A DNA stretch of 39,181 nucleotides from Sphingomonas sp. UBA4766 (GCA_002403415.1 DHHS01000065.1:1-39181), one strand, 5' to 3'; positions 16,183 through 25,261 are shown, counted from the first letter of the stretch. Notes: generated by a model from the letters alone, not told the origin. Program-made: numbers and translations.

Positions 16183-17970
16183 TCAGACCGGCGCGCATTT
16201 CGCTTCAAGCCACGCCAGTTCCTCGCCCACCATCTGCGGGCCCAGCACTGCCAACACGCGCGCGTGATAGGCGTCGAGCCAGTCGCGCTCCCCCGCGCTC
16301 AGCAGCGCGGCGTCGATCAGGCTGCGCTCGATCGGGCAAAAGGTGAGCGTCTCAAACCCCAGCATCATCCCGCCCACGACCGGGCGCTCCTCCACCAGCA
16401 CCAGATTTTCGATGCGGATGCCATATTCGCCTGCTTTGTAATAGCCGGGCTCGTTTGAGATGATCATGCCGGGGCGCAGCGGCTCGGCCGGGCCGCCGCC
16501 GGGGTAATTGGGCGGGGCGATGCGCTGCGGCCCCTCATGCACCGCCAGATAAGCGCCGACGCCGTGGCCGGTGCCATGCGCATAATCGAGGCCAATCTCC
16601 CAGAGCGGTCGCCGGGCGAACGCATCAAGCTGACCCCCGGTTGTGCCGAGCGGAAACTGCGCGGTGGCGAGCGCGATATGCCCTTTGAGCACGCGAGTGA
16701 AGCGGTCGCGCATTTCGGCAGTCGGCTCTCCCACGGGCAGAACGCGGGTGACATCGGTGGTGCCATCGGCATATTGGCCTCCTGAATCCACCAGATAGAG
16801 TTGGCCCATCTCCAGCCGCGCGTTCGATTCCGCATCGACCCGGTAATGGGGAGAGGCGCCATGCGCGCCCGTGGCCGATATCGTGTCGAAACTGGTGTCG
16901 AGCAACACGCCGGTTGCCGCGCGAAATTCGTGCAGTCGCGCGACGCAGTCGAGTTCGGTCAGGCCGCCCTTGGGGGCCTCTGTCTCGACCCAGCGCAGGA
17001 AGCGCGCCAGCGCGGCCCCGTCGCGGGCGGACGCCGCGCGGTGGCCTGCGATCTCAACCGGGTTCTTGGTCGCCTTGGCCAGCACCACCGGGTCGCGCAG
17101 CGCGAGCACGGTCGCGCCGCCCGCTTCCAGCGCGCCGAAAATGGCAGCGACCGCGCGTTCGGGGTCAGCGGCGATCCGCTTGCCTGCATAGCCGCCCAGT
17201 GCGGCTGGAAACGCCGCGCGATCGTGGAGCCGCACGGCATTGCCGAGATGCTGGCGCACGGCTTCGGTCATTTTGTCGGGTGCGACGAACAGGTCAACTG
17301 TGCCATCACTGCCGACGATCGCATAGGCAAGCGCGACCGGCGTGTGCGCCACGTCGCGGCCGCGGATGTTGAGCAGCCACGCGATCGAATCAAGCGCGGT
17401 CAGCACCACCGCATCCGCGCCGCGCGCGCCAAGCCATTCGCCGAGTTGCGCCCGTTTCTGCGCGGACGAAGCGCCGGCCTGAACATCGTCATGCACCACC
17501 AGCGTCGCCGCCGAGGGCGCAGGGCGATCGGGCCAGACGGCATCGACCGGGTTCGTTGCAACCGGGACCAGTTCGGCGCCCCGTTCGGCAAGGGCGGCGC
17601 GCGCCTCGCTCACCCAGCCGCGCGTGTGGAGCCACGGGTCATAGCCGATCCGCCCGCCGCGCGGCGCATTGGCGGCCAGCCAAGCGGCAACGCTCGTCGC
17701 GGGCACGCCGACGAATTGCCAGTCTTCGGCTGATACCTGCTGCCGGACTTGCAGCGTATAGCGCCCGTCGGTGAAGATCGCGGCCTCGGCGGGGAGGACG
17801 ACCGCAGTCCCCGCCGACCCCTGAAAACCCGTCAACCACGCCAGCCGCTGAGCGTAATCGCCGACATATTCGCTCATATGTTCATCGGTGAGCGGCACGA
17901 CAAACCCGTCGAGCGCGGTGCGGGCAAGCTGTTCGCGCAAGGCGGCAAGCCGGGCGGCATGGGTGGACAT
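16183..17970 (-). CDS. pepP: Xaa-Pro aminopeptidase (aminopeptidase P, M24B)
   Basis: This 595-residue cytoplasmic metallopeptidase removes N-terminal residues that precede proline. It has two creatinase-like N-terminal domains (about 1-310) and a pita-bread catalytic domain. The metal ligands are visible in order: aspartates in YLVDSGGQYADGTTDVTR, histidine in GTGHGVGAYLAVHEGP, and glutamates in ISNEPGYY and GIRIENL. The length fits the large aminopeptidase P subfamily. ATG 17970 has TTGGAG upstream with good spacing. A 146-base divergent gap separates it from the zinc-ribbon protein gene. The gene symbol is by family, since several M24B paralogues may exist. Confidence 0.93.
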   Translation of the reverse strand: MSTHAARLAALREQLARTALDGFVVPLTDEHMSEYVGDYAQRLAWLTGFQGSAGTAVVLPAEAAIFTDGRYTLQVRQQVSAEDWQFVGVPATSVAAWLAANAPRGGRIGYDPWLHTRGWVSEARAALAERGAELVPVATNPVDAVWPDRPAPSAATLVVHDDVQAGASSAQKRAQLGEWLGARGADAVVLTALDSIAWLLNIRGRDVAHTPVALAYAIVGSDGTVDLFVAPDKMTEAVRQHLGNAVRLHDRAAFPAALGGYAGKRIAADPERAVAAIFGALEAGGATVLALRDPVVLAKATKNPVEIAGHRAASARDGAALARFLRWVETEAPKGGLTELDCVARLHEFRAATGVLLDTSFDTISATGAHGASPHYRVDAESNARLEMGQLYLVDSGGQYADGTTDVTRVLPVGEPTAEMRDRFTRVLKGHIALATAQFPLGTTGGQLDAFARRPLWEIGLDYAHGTGHGVGAYLAVHEGPQRIAPPNYPGGGPAEPLRPGMIISNEPGYYKAGEYGIRIENLVLVEERPVVGGMMLGFETLTFCPIERSLIDAALLSAGERDWLDAYHARVLAVLGPQMVGEELAWLEAKCAPV

Positions 17971-18116
17971 GGGGCTACTCCAAGGGCCAGGTCAACAAAT
18001 CATGATCCTACGCTGAACGGGGGGACGGCGGGAAGGATATTTCGCGATCGCGTATTACAGCCCTTAACGCCCGCAAGATCACGCAATTTTAACCCTGTTG
18101 CGCTAGTCCCTACGTC

Positions 18117-18719
18117 ATGACCGCCCGCAATTGCCATATTTGTTCGCGTGATATCGGCAAGACGTCACTTGTCCGGTGTCAGGTCGCGGCCTGCCCGCTT
18201 CGGGATGACAAACCGACGGCGTCGCGCAAGACCCTTATCGGCGTCATCGGGCTGGGCGTGGCGGTGATGGGTGGCCTTGCGCTGATGTCGTCGGTGGTGA
18301 CAGTTCCCGGTTCCTCGCAGTCGACGGCCGCGCCGAGATTTGAACGCGCCCAAGTTGCAAGCTGGTTCGATGGGTTGATGCGGCCGCGTGGTAAGCAGGA
18401 TGTTGCCGAATCGGCGTCGGCTGTCCCGGTCGATTGGAGCGCCTCCAAACGTGTCGAAACATTTTCGTGCAGCGGGCAATTGTCGGCCGCGCGCGCGGCA
18501 ATCTGTTCGAACTGGGATTTGGCGACGGTCGATTACAATCTTGCGCTGGTTTATCGGCACGCGTTGGCGTCTGCGCCCAATCCCGCGACGGTTCGGGCGG
18601 CGCAACGCCGCTGGCTCGCCGAGCTTGAGCAACTCGACGCTAGCCCCGATGTGGTGCTCGCCCATTACCGCAACCAGCTGGAAAAGCTTCAGGGCGAAAG
18701 CGCAAAATCGGGCTCCTGA
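18117..18719 (+). CDS. Zinc-ribbon membrane protein with LprI-like domain
   Basis: This is a 200-residue protein of unknown function. The N-terminus has four cysteines in zinc-ribbon spacing (CHICSRDIGKTSLVRC, then CPLR). A single membrane segment follows (about 40-62, LIGVIGLGVAVMGGLALM), then a presumably periplasmic C-terminus. That part contains FSCSGQLSAARAAICSN, YNLALVYRHAL, AAQRRWLAELEQL and HYRNQLEKL, which matches the pattern of lysozyme-inhibitor LprI-like (DUF1311) domains. The cytoplasmic ribbon joined to an LprI-like domain suggests sensing or anchoring across the membrane (inference). The ATG at 18117 has no strong ribosome site. Confidence 0.8.
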   Translation: MTARNCHICSRDIGKTSLVRCQVAACPLRDDKPTASRKTLIGVIGLGVAVMGGLALMSSVVTVPGSSQSTAAPRFERAQVASWFDGLMRPRGKQDVAESASAVPVDWSASKRVETFSCSGQLSAARAAICSNWDLATVDYNLALVYRHALASAPNPATVRAAQRRWLAELEQLDASPDVVLAHYRNQLEKLQGESAKSGS

Positions 18720-18827
18720 ACCCAGCGGCGTAGCGAGGCGTGCCGGGGCAGGCGCAGCTTGAGTCCGCACCCCTTGTTCTGGCATGGAGGACCGGTGCCA
18801 TGGGGCTCGCGCGCCGGGGGGGTGACA

Positions 18828-20141
18828 GTGCCGGATCAGAAGGTGCAAATCGTGGTGGTCGGTGGCGGCGCGGGCGGGCTTGAACTCGTGCGTCGGCTCG
18901 GCACACGCTATGGCAGGCGAAACCACGATATCATTCTGGTCGACCGTAATCTGACGCATATCTGGAAGCCGTTGCTGCACGAAGTCGCGGCCGGGTCGCT
19001 TGACGCCAATCTCGACGAAGTTGGCTATGGCGGTCACGCGGTGCGCTGGGGTTATCGTTTTTTCCACGGCGCGATCGAGCGGATCGACCGCGCCGCGCGC
19101 ACCATCACCACCGCGCCGCTGATTGATGAGGCGGGCGTAGAAATAATTGGGCGCCACACTATCCGCTATGACTATCTGGTGATGGCGATTGGCGGCATTT
19201 CCAACGATTTTGGTGTGCCGGGCGTTCGCGACCATGCGATGTTTCTGGAGGATCGACCGCAGGCGGACCGGTTCCGCCAGAAACTGCTCAATGCGTGCCT
19301 GCGCACCAACCACGCGCACCAGACCGGAAATGCGGAGGCGCGGGTGCGCGTCAGCATTGTCGGCGGCGGCGCGACTGGCGTTGAGCTGGCAGCCGAGCTT
19401 TATAATTCGGCCAAGGCACTGCGTCATTACGGGCTTGAGGTGTTTGACGAGAGCAAGCTTGAGGTCTCGCTGATCGAGGCGGGCCCGCGCATCCTACCCG
19501 CGCTGGACGAAGTGCTGGCGACCACCGCGAAAAAGGAGCTGGAGGCGCTTGGCGTGCGGGTGCTCGACGGAACGCAGGTAGTGCGGCTGGCGGCGGGCGA
19601 AGTCCATACTGGCGATGGTGGGGTAATTGCCGCCGACCTGATCGTGTGGGCCGCCGGCGTGAAGGGCGCCGATGAGCTGCGCATGATGGGTGATCTGGAA
19701 CTGACGCGCAGCAACCAGATCGTCGTGCGCCCCACACTCCAAAGTGCTACCGACGATCGCATCTTTGCACTGGGCGATTGCTGTTCGTGCCTGTTGCCGG
19801 GCCGCGATCGTCCGATTCCGCCGCGCGCGCAATCGGCGCACCAGATGGCCGATCTGGTCTTGACCAATCTGGTGCGTGCGCAATCGGGAAAGCCGCTGAG
19901 GGATTTCGTCTATCAGGACCGTGGCTCGCTCGTCTCGCTCAGCCGCTTTTCAACCGTCGGCAGCTTGATGGGCAATCTGGTCGGCGGGCGGATGTTTGTG
20001 GAGGGGTGGATCGCGCGGATGGTTTATACCTCGCTCTACCGGATGCATTTGATCGCGATCCACGGCTGGGTGCGGGGGCTTGCGCTGATTGTGGTCGGGC
20101 ATGTGAACCAGATTGTTCGGCCAAAGCTGAAGCTGCATTGA
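18828..20141 (+). CDS. Type II NADH dehydrogenase-like FAD oxidoreductase
   Basis: This is a 437-residue flavoprotein of the NDH-2/pyridine nucleotide-disulphide family. The FAD-binding loop is VVVGGGAGGLELVRRLG at the N-terminus, with the quinone-side block THIWKPLLHEVAAGS and the NAD-binding loop SIVGGGATGVELAAEL near residue 185. The FAD ribityl motif is IFALGDCCS. The C-terminal part (WIARMVYTSLYRMHL) is amphipathic, as in membrane-associated NDH-2. It probably transfers electrons from NADH to quinone without proton pumping. The start is GTG 18828, with GGGGGG six bases upstream. GTG 18822 and a distant TTG at 18759 are also in frame but less likely. Confidence 0.9.
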   Translation: MPDQKVQIVVVGGGAGGLELVRRLGTRYGRRNHDIILVDRNLTHIWKPLLHEVAAGSLDANLDEVGYGGHAVRWGYRFFHGAIERIDRAARTITTAPLIDEAGVEIIGRHTIRYDYLVMAIGGISNDFGVPGVRDHAMFLEDRPQADRFRQKLLNACLRTNHAHQTGNAEARVRVSIVGGGATGVELAAELYNSAKALRHYGLEVFDESKLEVSLIEAGPRILPALDEVLATTAKKELEALGVRVLDGTQVVRLAAGEVHTGDGGVIAADLIVWAAGVKGADELRMMGDLELTRSNQIVVRPTLQSATDDRIFALGDCCSCLLPGRDRPIPPRAQSAHQMADLVLTNLVRAQSGKPLRDFVYQDRGSLVSLSRFSTVGSLMGNLVGGRMFVEGWIARMVYTSLYRMHLIAIHGWVRGLALIVVGHVNQIVRPKLKLH

Positions 20142-20196
20142 TCGCGCGCGCCCCGCGGGGGTTCGATTTCCCGCCCAGCCGCGCTAAGGCAGGGGG

Positions 20197-22251
20197 ATGA
20201 CTATCCCCACCCCGCCCGTCGCTCCCCGCCGCCCGCACAGCTTCACCGCCCATGGCATCACCATCGACGATCCCTATGCCTGGCTGAAGGACCCCGGCTA
20301 TCCCGAAGTCACCGACCCCGACATACTCGGCTATCTGGCAACGGAAAATGCCTATTTCGAAGCGGTTATGGCCCCGCTCAAGCCGATGACCGATGCGCTC
20401 TATGAAGAAATGAAGGCGCGGATCAAGGAGGATGACCGCTCGGTCCCGCAAAAGGACGGCGACTGGCTCTACTGGACGGCGTTCGAGACCGGCGGTCAAT
20501 ATCGCAAATGGTGGCGCAAGCCCGTGGCGGGTGGGCCGGACGAGTTGATCCTTGATGAGCCGGCGCTGGCGGCGGGCAAGGAATATTTCCGGCTCGGCGC
20601 ACTGTCGGTCAGCAATGACGGGCGGCTGCTGGCTTATGCAATCGATGACAATGGGTCGGAGCGGTTTGAGGTTCGCATCAAGAATCTGGCGACGGGGGAG
20701 CATTATCCCGAAGTCATTCCCGGCATGCTCTCCGAAATCGTGTGGACCGCGGACGATAGCGGCTTTCTCTATGGCCTGGCCAACGATCAGTGGCGCACCG
20801 ACAATGCCCGGCTGCACCGGCTGGGCACGGACCCGGCAAGCGATATCGAATTGTTCAAGGAAGCCGATGACGGGTTCCGCGTCGGCGTATCCGAAACCAG
20901 CGACCGCCGGTGGATCATCATCGCGACCGGCGACCATGTGACGAGCGAGGTCTATCTCGTTCCCGCCAGCGACCCGCTTGCGCCGCCAAAGCTGGTGAGC
21001 GCGCGGGTGCCGGGGCGCGAATATGATGTGGATACGCATGGCGACACGCTGTTCATCCACACCAACGACACGCATCCGAATTTCCGGCTGTGCACGGCGT
21101 CACTCGACGCGCCGGGGGAATGGGAGGAGCGGATCGCGGCCTCACCCGATTTTTACCTGACGGGGATGAGCTGTTTCAAGGACTTCCTCGTGATTGACGG
21201 GCGCGAGGATGGGCTCGACCAGATCGAGATCCACAGCTACGACGCCGCCACGCCGTCCAGGCGGATCGCCTTTCCAGAGGCAAGCTATGACGCGGGCCTT
21301 GGCGACAATCCTGAATATGACATGCGCGTGCTGCGGCTTGGCTATGAATCGATGGTCACGCCCGGCACGGTCTATGATTATGACGTTGCATCGGGCGACA
21401 TGACCGTGCTGAAGGTGCAGGAAATCCCCAGCGGTTACGACGCATCGAAATACGCGACCGAGCGACTGAAAATCACCGCGCGCGATGGCATCCAAGTGCC
21501 GGTGTCGATCGTTTACCCGCGTGACTTCCCGCGCGACGGCAGCCGCCCGCTGTTCCTCTACGCCTATGGCGCTTATGGCTATGCGATCCCGCCGGGGTTT
21601 TCGACCGGACGGCTGAGCTTGCTCGACCGCGGCTTTGCATATGCGATTGCGCACATCCGTGGCGGCGATGACCTGGGCCAGCAATGGTATCTCGACGGCA
21701 AGCTGGACAAGCGCACCAACACGTTCAACGATTTTGTCGACGTGGCGCGTGGTTTGATTGCCGATCAGTGGACGAGCGCCGGCCGCATCGCGATTGCGGG
21801 CCGCTCGGCGGGCGGCGAGCTGATGGGGGTCGTGGTCAATTCCGATCCTGAGCTGTGGGGTGCGGTGATTGCCGATGTGCCGTTCGTCGACGTGCTCAAC
21901 ACGATGATGGACGCTGATTTGCCGTTAACGCCGGGCGAATGGCCCGAATGGGGCAATCCGATCGAGGACCCCAAAGCGTTCAATCTTATCCGCAGCTACA
22001 GCCCCTATGATAATGTCACCGCGCAGGCATATCCGCCGATGTTCATTAGTGGCGGGCTGAACGATCCGCGCGTTACTTATTGGGAGCCCGCCAAATGGGC
22101 GGCCAAGTTGCGCTCGACCAAGACCGATGACAATGTGCTGCTGCTTAAGACCAACATGAGCGCGGGGCATGGTGGCAAATCGGGTCGGTTCGATGCTTTG
22201 CGCGAAGCGGCAGAGGAGCACGCCTTCGTTCTGTGGCAATTGAAGATCTGA
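20197..22251 (+). CDS. ptrB: Oligopeptidase B (protease II, S9A)
   Basis: This 684-residue serine oligopeptidase cleaves short peptides after basic residues. An N-terminal beta-propeller (about 70-400) covers an alpha/beta hydrolase domain. The triad is visible: the serine in GRSAGGELMG, the aspartate in GGLNDPRV and the histidine in SAGHGGKSGR. The blocks HIRGGDDLGQQWY and TFNDFVDVARGL are typical of S9A. The N-terminus (RRPHSFTAHGITIDDPYAWLKD) is the family start. No signal peptide is seen, so it is cytoplasmic. The gap to the upstream oxidoreductase is 55 bases, so cotranscription is possible. Confidence 0.95.
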   Translation: MTIPTPPVAPRRPHSFTAHGITIDDPYAWLKDPGYPEVTDPDILGYLATENAYFEAVMAPLKPMTDALYEEMKARIKEDDRSVPQKDGDWLYWTAFETGGQYRKWWRKPVAGGPDELILDEPALAAGKEYFRLGALSVSNDGRLLAYAIDDNGSERFEVRIKNLATGEHYPEVIPGMLSEIVWTADDSGFLYGLANDQWRTDNARLHRLGTDPASDIELFKEADDGFRVGVSETSDRRWIIIATGDHVTSEVYLVPASDPLAPPKLVSARVPGREYDVDTHGDTLFIHTNDTHPNFRLCTASLDAPGEWEERIAASPDFYLTGMSCFKDFLVIDGREDGLDQIEIHSYDAATPSRRIAFPEASYDAGLGDNPEYDMRVLRLGYESMVTPGTVYDYDVASGDMTVLKVQEIPSGYDASKYATERLKITARDGIQVPVSIVYPRDFPRDGSRPLFLYAYGAYGYAIPPGFSTGRLSLLDRGFAYAIAHIRGGDDLGQQWYLDGKLDKRTNTFNDFVDVARGLIADQWTSAGRIAIAGRSAGGELMGVVVNSDPELWGAVIADVPFVDVLNTMMDADLPLTPGEWPEWGNPIEDPKAFNLIRSYSPYDNVTAQAYPPMFISGGLNDPRVTYWEPAKWAAKLRSTKTDDNVLLLKTNMSAGHGGKSGRFDALREAAEEHAFVLWQLKI

Positions 22252-22254
22252 AAA

Positions 22255-22274
22255 TTATCGTACTTTCATGATAA
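22255..22274 (+). promoter_or_regulatory. AT-rich inverted repeat upstream of MarR-type gene
   Basis: TTATC (22255-22259) and GATAA (22270-22274) form an inverted repeat with a ten-base spacer. It lies 36 bases before the start of the MarR-type gene, in a short AT-rich gap. It may be an autoregulatory operator or part of the promoter. No convincing -35/-10 pair could be fixed. Confidence 0.3.
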
Positions 22275-22309
22275 CATAACTGTGCTATCCTGAGACAACG
22301 GAGGCGACG

Positions 22310-22840
22310 ATGCTAAAGGAATGGAGTGACGACCTCCCCGACAAGCAGGCCGCCGATTTGTGGAACACGGCGATCGAACGGGAAGTTTTGCGGAGGTTGG
22401 CGCGCATTGAAGCCGAGCTCAGGGGCGTCATCGATAGAAAAGCGATAGCGTCAGATTTCTACCACACGATGCGCAAGGTGATTGCCTTGCGCGAGCGGCT
22501 CCTCCCGGCTTTTCCCGTCGATCCTGCGTGGAAGATTTTGATGACGCTCGCACAAACGCCCGCGGGCAGTGACAAATCGAGTGTTACCAGCATCGCCTAT
22601 GGTGCCGAAGTGCCCCTGACGACGGCACTTCGCTATATCGCCGCGCTGGAGCTTGAGGGAATCGTTGCACGGTCGCCACACCCTGATGACCGGCGCCAAG
22701 TGGTGATCGCGTTAACAGAAGAGGGACGCAAGCGCCTCGAGTCCATCGCCGAACGCTGGTCCGATCATAAGATTTTGCTGATGATTGTCATGCCCTTGGT
22801 GATTTTGATGACCACGCTTGGTTCCCTGATCCTCCTTTAA
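22310..22840 (+). CDS. MarR-type winged-helix protein with C-terminal membrane segment
   Basis: This is a 176-residue protein. The N-terminal third is helical. Residues about 75-145 form a winged helix: WKILMTLAQ, then SSVTSIAYGAEVPLTTALRYIAALELEGIVARSPHPDDRRQVVIALTEEG, in which DDRRQ is the wing seen in MarR proteins. Unusually, the last ~25 residues (KILLMIVMPLVILMTTLGSLILL) are a single hydrophobic helix, so the protein is probably tail-anchored in the inner membrane (inference). The ATG at 22310 has GGAGG five bases upstream. The target genes are unknown. Confidence 0.82.
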   Translation: MLKEWSDDLPDKQAADLWNTAIEREVLRRLARIEAELRGVIDRKAIASDFYHTMRKVIALRERLLPAFPVDPAWKILMTLAQTPAGSDKSSVTSIAYGAEVPLTTALRYIAALELEGIVARSPHPDDRRQVVIALTEEGRKRLESIAERWSDHKILLMIVMPLVILMTTLGSLILL

Positions 22841-22877
22841 CGACCCGTCCTCTCGTGCGCCCGACAATGACGTATTC

Positions 22878-23270
22878 GTGAAAACCTTTGCTCTGACCTT
22901 CACCGCCCGCGCCGACGACATCGACGAACTCGGCCATGTCAACAACGCGGTGTGGGTGCGCTGGATCCAGGAGATTGCGGTGGCGCATTGGGAAGCCGCT
23001 GCCCCACCCGATCACCTCGCCGCCCATGTCTGGGTCGTGACGCGGCATGAGATTGATTATCGTGGCAATGTCCGGCTGGGGGAGGTGGTGACAGGCGAAA
23101 CCTGGGTCGCTGCCCCGCCCAAGGGCGCGCGGTTCGACCGGCGGGTGCGATTTGTGGGAGCAGGCAGCAAGGTAATGGTCGAGGCCGTAACCACCTGGGC
23201 GCTGCTCGACCGAGCGAGCGGACGGTTGCTGCGCGTGCGGCCGGAAATTGCCGCACCCTTTCTGGGCTAG
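22878..23270 (+). CDS. Acyl-CoA thioesterase, 4HBT hot-dog fold
   Basis: This is a 130-residue hot-dog-fold thioesterase of the YbgC/FadM type. The N-terminal block RADDIDELGHVNNAVWVRWIQE contains the catalytic aspartate region and the HVNN signature, and TRHEIDYRGNVRLGEVV is the second family block. It should hydrolyse an acyl-CoA, but the chain type cannot be read. The start is GTG 22878 (VKTFALTF). The upstream MarR-type gene ends 38 bases before. The stop overlaps, tail to tail, the stop of the queuosine-precursor transporter gene by four bases. Confidence 0.9.
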   Translation: MKTFALTFTARADDIDELGHVNNAVWVRWIQEIAVAHWEAAAPPDHLAAHVWVVTRHEIDYRGNVRLGEVVTGETWVAAPPKGARFDRRVRFVGAGSKVMVEAVTTWALLDRASGRLLRVRPEIAAPFLG

Positions 23271-23911
23271 GCCCGCCGGTCAATCCAGCGGCCAAAGCCG
23301 ACAAAGCCGGTGATGAGCACGGGCACCAGCATGATCGACAGCACAACCTTGGTCAGCATCTGTCCTCCCATCAGCGCCAGGATCGGTCGATCACCATAAA
23401 AGGCGATGGTGATGAACAATACCGTATCGACAATCTGCGAAACGACGCTGGCAATCATCCCACGCAGCCACAGCGTCCGCGACGCGCCGGTGCCGCGCCG
23501 TAGGCGGTCGAAAACCAGCACGTTCAACGTTTGCGAAGTGCCATAGGAAATAAACCCGGCAATCATCAGCCGGGCGCTGCTGCCGACTACGATCGGGAAA
23601 GCCTCAATCGCGGGCGGATACATGTCGGGATCATTGGGCAACGCGATCACGAACTGGATCAGCGCCGTCGCGATCAGCAGCGGAACAAAGCCCAGCCGGA
23701 CCAGCAGCGTCGCGGTCGCCTGTCCGTGGAGCTCGGCGACCGCGCTCGACATCACCACCAGCAACAAAAATGCGAACACGCCCGCTTCGACCGCCAGCGG
23801 CCCAAGCGATACCTGCTTTACCCCCAGCACGCCGGCAATGCACACCATGCCGCCATAGAAAATCGCATAGAGAAAAAGCGAGCGCGGGATCGAGGGGCTG
23901 GTCTGGTCCAT
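23267..23911 (-). CDS. Queuosine-precursor transporter (VUT/YhhQ family)
   Basis: This is a protein of about 214 residues with six hydrophobic segments. The opening FLYAIFYGGMVCIAGVLGVKQV, the charged SSAVAELHGQ and the later SQTLNVLVFDRLRR and SQIVDTVLFITIAFYG correspond to VUT/YhhQ proteins that import 7-cyano-7-deazaguanine or 7-aminomethyl-7-deazaguanine for tRNA queuosine. The start is uncertain: ATG 23911 (MDQTSPSIPRS) is chosen to match the family. ATG 23917 and 23959 are in frame, and none has a good ribosome site. It is divergent from a nucleoside transporter, and the promoters must lie in or near the 94-base gap. Confidence 0.85.
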   Translation of the reverse strand: MDQTSPSIPRSLFLYAIFYGGMVCIAGVLGVKQVSLGPLAVEAGVFAFLLLVVMSSAVAELHGQATATLLVRLGFVPLLIATALIQFVIALPNDPDMYPPAIEAFPIVVGSSARLMIAGFISYGTSQTLNVLVFDRLRRGTGASRTLWLRGMIASVVSQIVDTVLFITIAFYGDRPILALMGGQMLTKVVLSIMLVPVLITGFVGFGRWIDRRA

Positions 23912-24005
23912 GCGCATTGCTAGCGTGAAAATCGCGTGTCGCAAATCCTTGTGGTTCATGACTGTCGGGTGTGTATGGTGCGCAAATAAGGGGATTGGCC
24001 GCGAT

Positions 24006-25253
24006 ATGGATCGTTTTGCAATCGGCATTGCCGGGATTGTCACCATCTTGGCGCTTGCTGTGCTGTTGTCGAGCAACCGTCGCGCGATCCGGTTGCGGGT
24101 GGTGGGGGCGGCCTTTGCGCTTCAGATCGCTGTCGCGGTGCTGGTGCTTTATGTGCCCGCTGGGCGCGCTGGCGTCCAAGCGATGTCGAATGGCGTCGTC
24201 AAGCTGCTCGACTATTCAAAAGAGGGGTCGAAGATCATTTTCGGGGCCGAGTTGGTTGCCTCGCCCTATGGTGCGGGCTTTGCGATTTCGGCGCTGCCTG
24301 CGGTGGTGTTTTTCGCCGCCCTCATCGCGATCCTTTATTATTACGGCGTCATGCAATTCATCGTGAAGTGGATTGGCGGCGCCATCCGGGTCGTGACCGG
24401 GGTGAGCCGGGTCGAATCGCTCGGCGCGGCGGCCAATATCTTCGTGGGGCAGAGCGAATCGCCGCTGGTGATCCGCCCCTATCTCGGTGCGCTGACGCCG
24501 TCGCAGATTTTCACAGTGATGACGGTCGGGCTGGCGGGGGTCGCGGGCACGATATTGGTGCTGTATTTTCAGGTGCTGGGGCCGCTTGGCCCGCAATTGC
24601 TGCCCTATCTGGTTGCGGCAAGCTTCATGTCGGCGCCGGGCGGCATTTTGATGGCCAAGATCATCATGCCCGATGATCCCGCGCACGCCGCCGCCGAACC
24701 GCAGATCGAGGGGCCGATTACCTTTGGGGAGGAGCGGCCGGTCAACATCTTCATGGCCGCCGCCGATGGCGCGCAAACGGGGGTGAAGCTGGCGGTGGCG
24801 ATCGCGGCGATGGTGCTGGCATTTACCGCGCTGGTGGCACTCGCCAATGGCGTGCTCGGCGGGGCGGGGGCGTGGCTGGGCTATCCCGACATCACGTTTC
24901 AGCGCTTGCTTGGCTATGTGTTTGCACCGTTGATGTTCCTGCTCGGTGTCCCCTGGGCAGAGGCGTTGCAGGCAGGCGGGCTGTTCGGCACCAAGATTGT
25001 TCTCAACGAAGTCGTTGCCTTCATCCAATTGGGGCAGGAGTTCAAGGCACTGTCGCCGCGCACGATCGCGATTGTTACATTCTCGCTGTGCGGCTTTGCC
25101 AATTTCCTGTCGATCGCGATCCAGATTGCGGTGACAGGCGGCCTTGCCCCCAACCAGCGTCCTGTGATTGCCCGGCTGGGCCTGCGCGCGCTGGCTGCCG
25201 CCAGTCTGTCGAACCTGATGTCGGCAGCGCTCGCCGGATTGCTGATCGCGTAA
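24006..25253 (+). CDS. Concentrative nucleoside transporter (NupC/CNT family)
   Basis: This 415-residue inner-membrane ion-coupled nucleoside symporter has the CNT hallmarks ANIFVGQSESPLVIRPYL (GQSE substrate motif), SFMSAPGG and ILNEVVAF-type sequence (VLNEVVAFIQLG). FSLCGFANFLSIAIQI is the second half of the transport core. The start ATG 24006 begins MDRFAIGIAG and has AAGGGG about 13 bases upstream. In-frame codons further upstream overlap the divergent transporter gene. It is the divergent neighbour of the queuosine-precursor transporter, so two nucleobase/nucleoside importers sit head to head. Confidence 0.93.
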   Translation: MDRFAIGIAGIVTILALAVLLSSNRRAIRLRVVGAAFALQIAVAVLVLYVPAGRAGVQAMSNGVVKLLDYSKEGSKIIFGAELVASPYGAGFAISALPAVVFFAALIAILYYYGVMQFIVKWIGGAIRVVTGVSRVESLGAAANIFVGQSESPLVIRPYLGALTPSQIFTVMTVGLAGVAGTILVLYFQVLGPLGPQLLPYLVAASFMSAPGGILMAKIIMPDDPAHAAAEPQIEGPITFGEERPVNIFMAAADGAQTGVKLAVAIAAMVLAFTALVALANGVLGGAGAWLGYPDITFQRLLGYVFAPLMFLLGVPWAEALQAGGLFGTKIVLNEVVAFIQLGQEFKALSPRTIAIVTFSLCGFANFLSIAIQIAVTGGLAPNQRPVIARLGLRALAAASLSNLMSAALAGLLIA

Positions 25254-25261
25254 AAAGCCGC

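Noticed and set aside
18043..18052. CGCGATCGCG palindrome in the gap before the zinc-ribbon gene
   Set aside because: CGATCG-containing words are very frequent in this genome, so a single copy is not informative.
18165..19427. A 420-codon open frame on the minus strand
   Set aside because: It is antisense to the zinc-ribbon/LprI-like gene and the NDH-2 gene, whose motifs are unmistakable. Long antisense frames are common in GC-rich DNA, and its translation is rich in Arg/His/Ala without domain signs.
19939..21075. A 378-codon open frame on the minus strand
   Set aside because: Antisense to NDH-2 and ptrB, with no recognisable motif.
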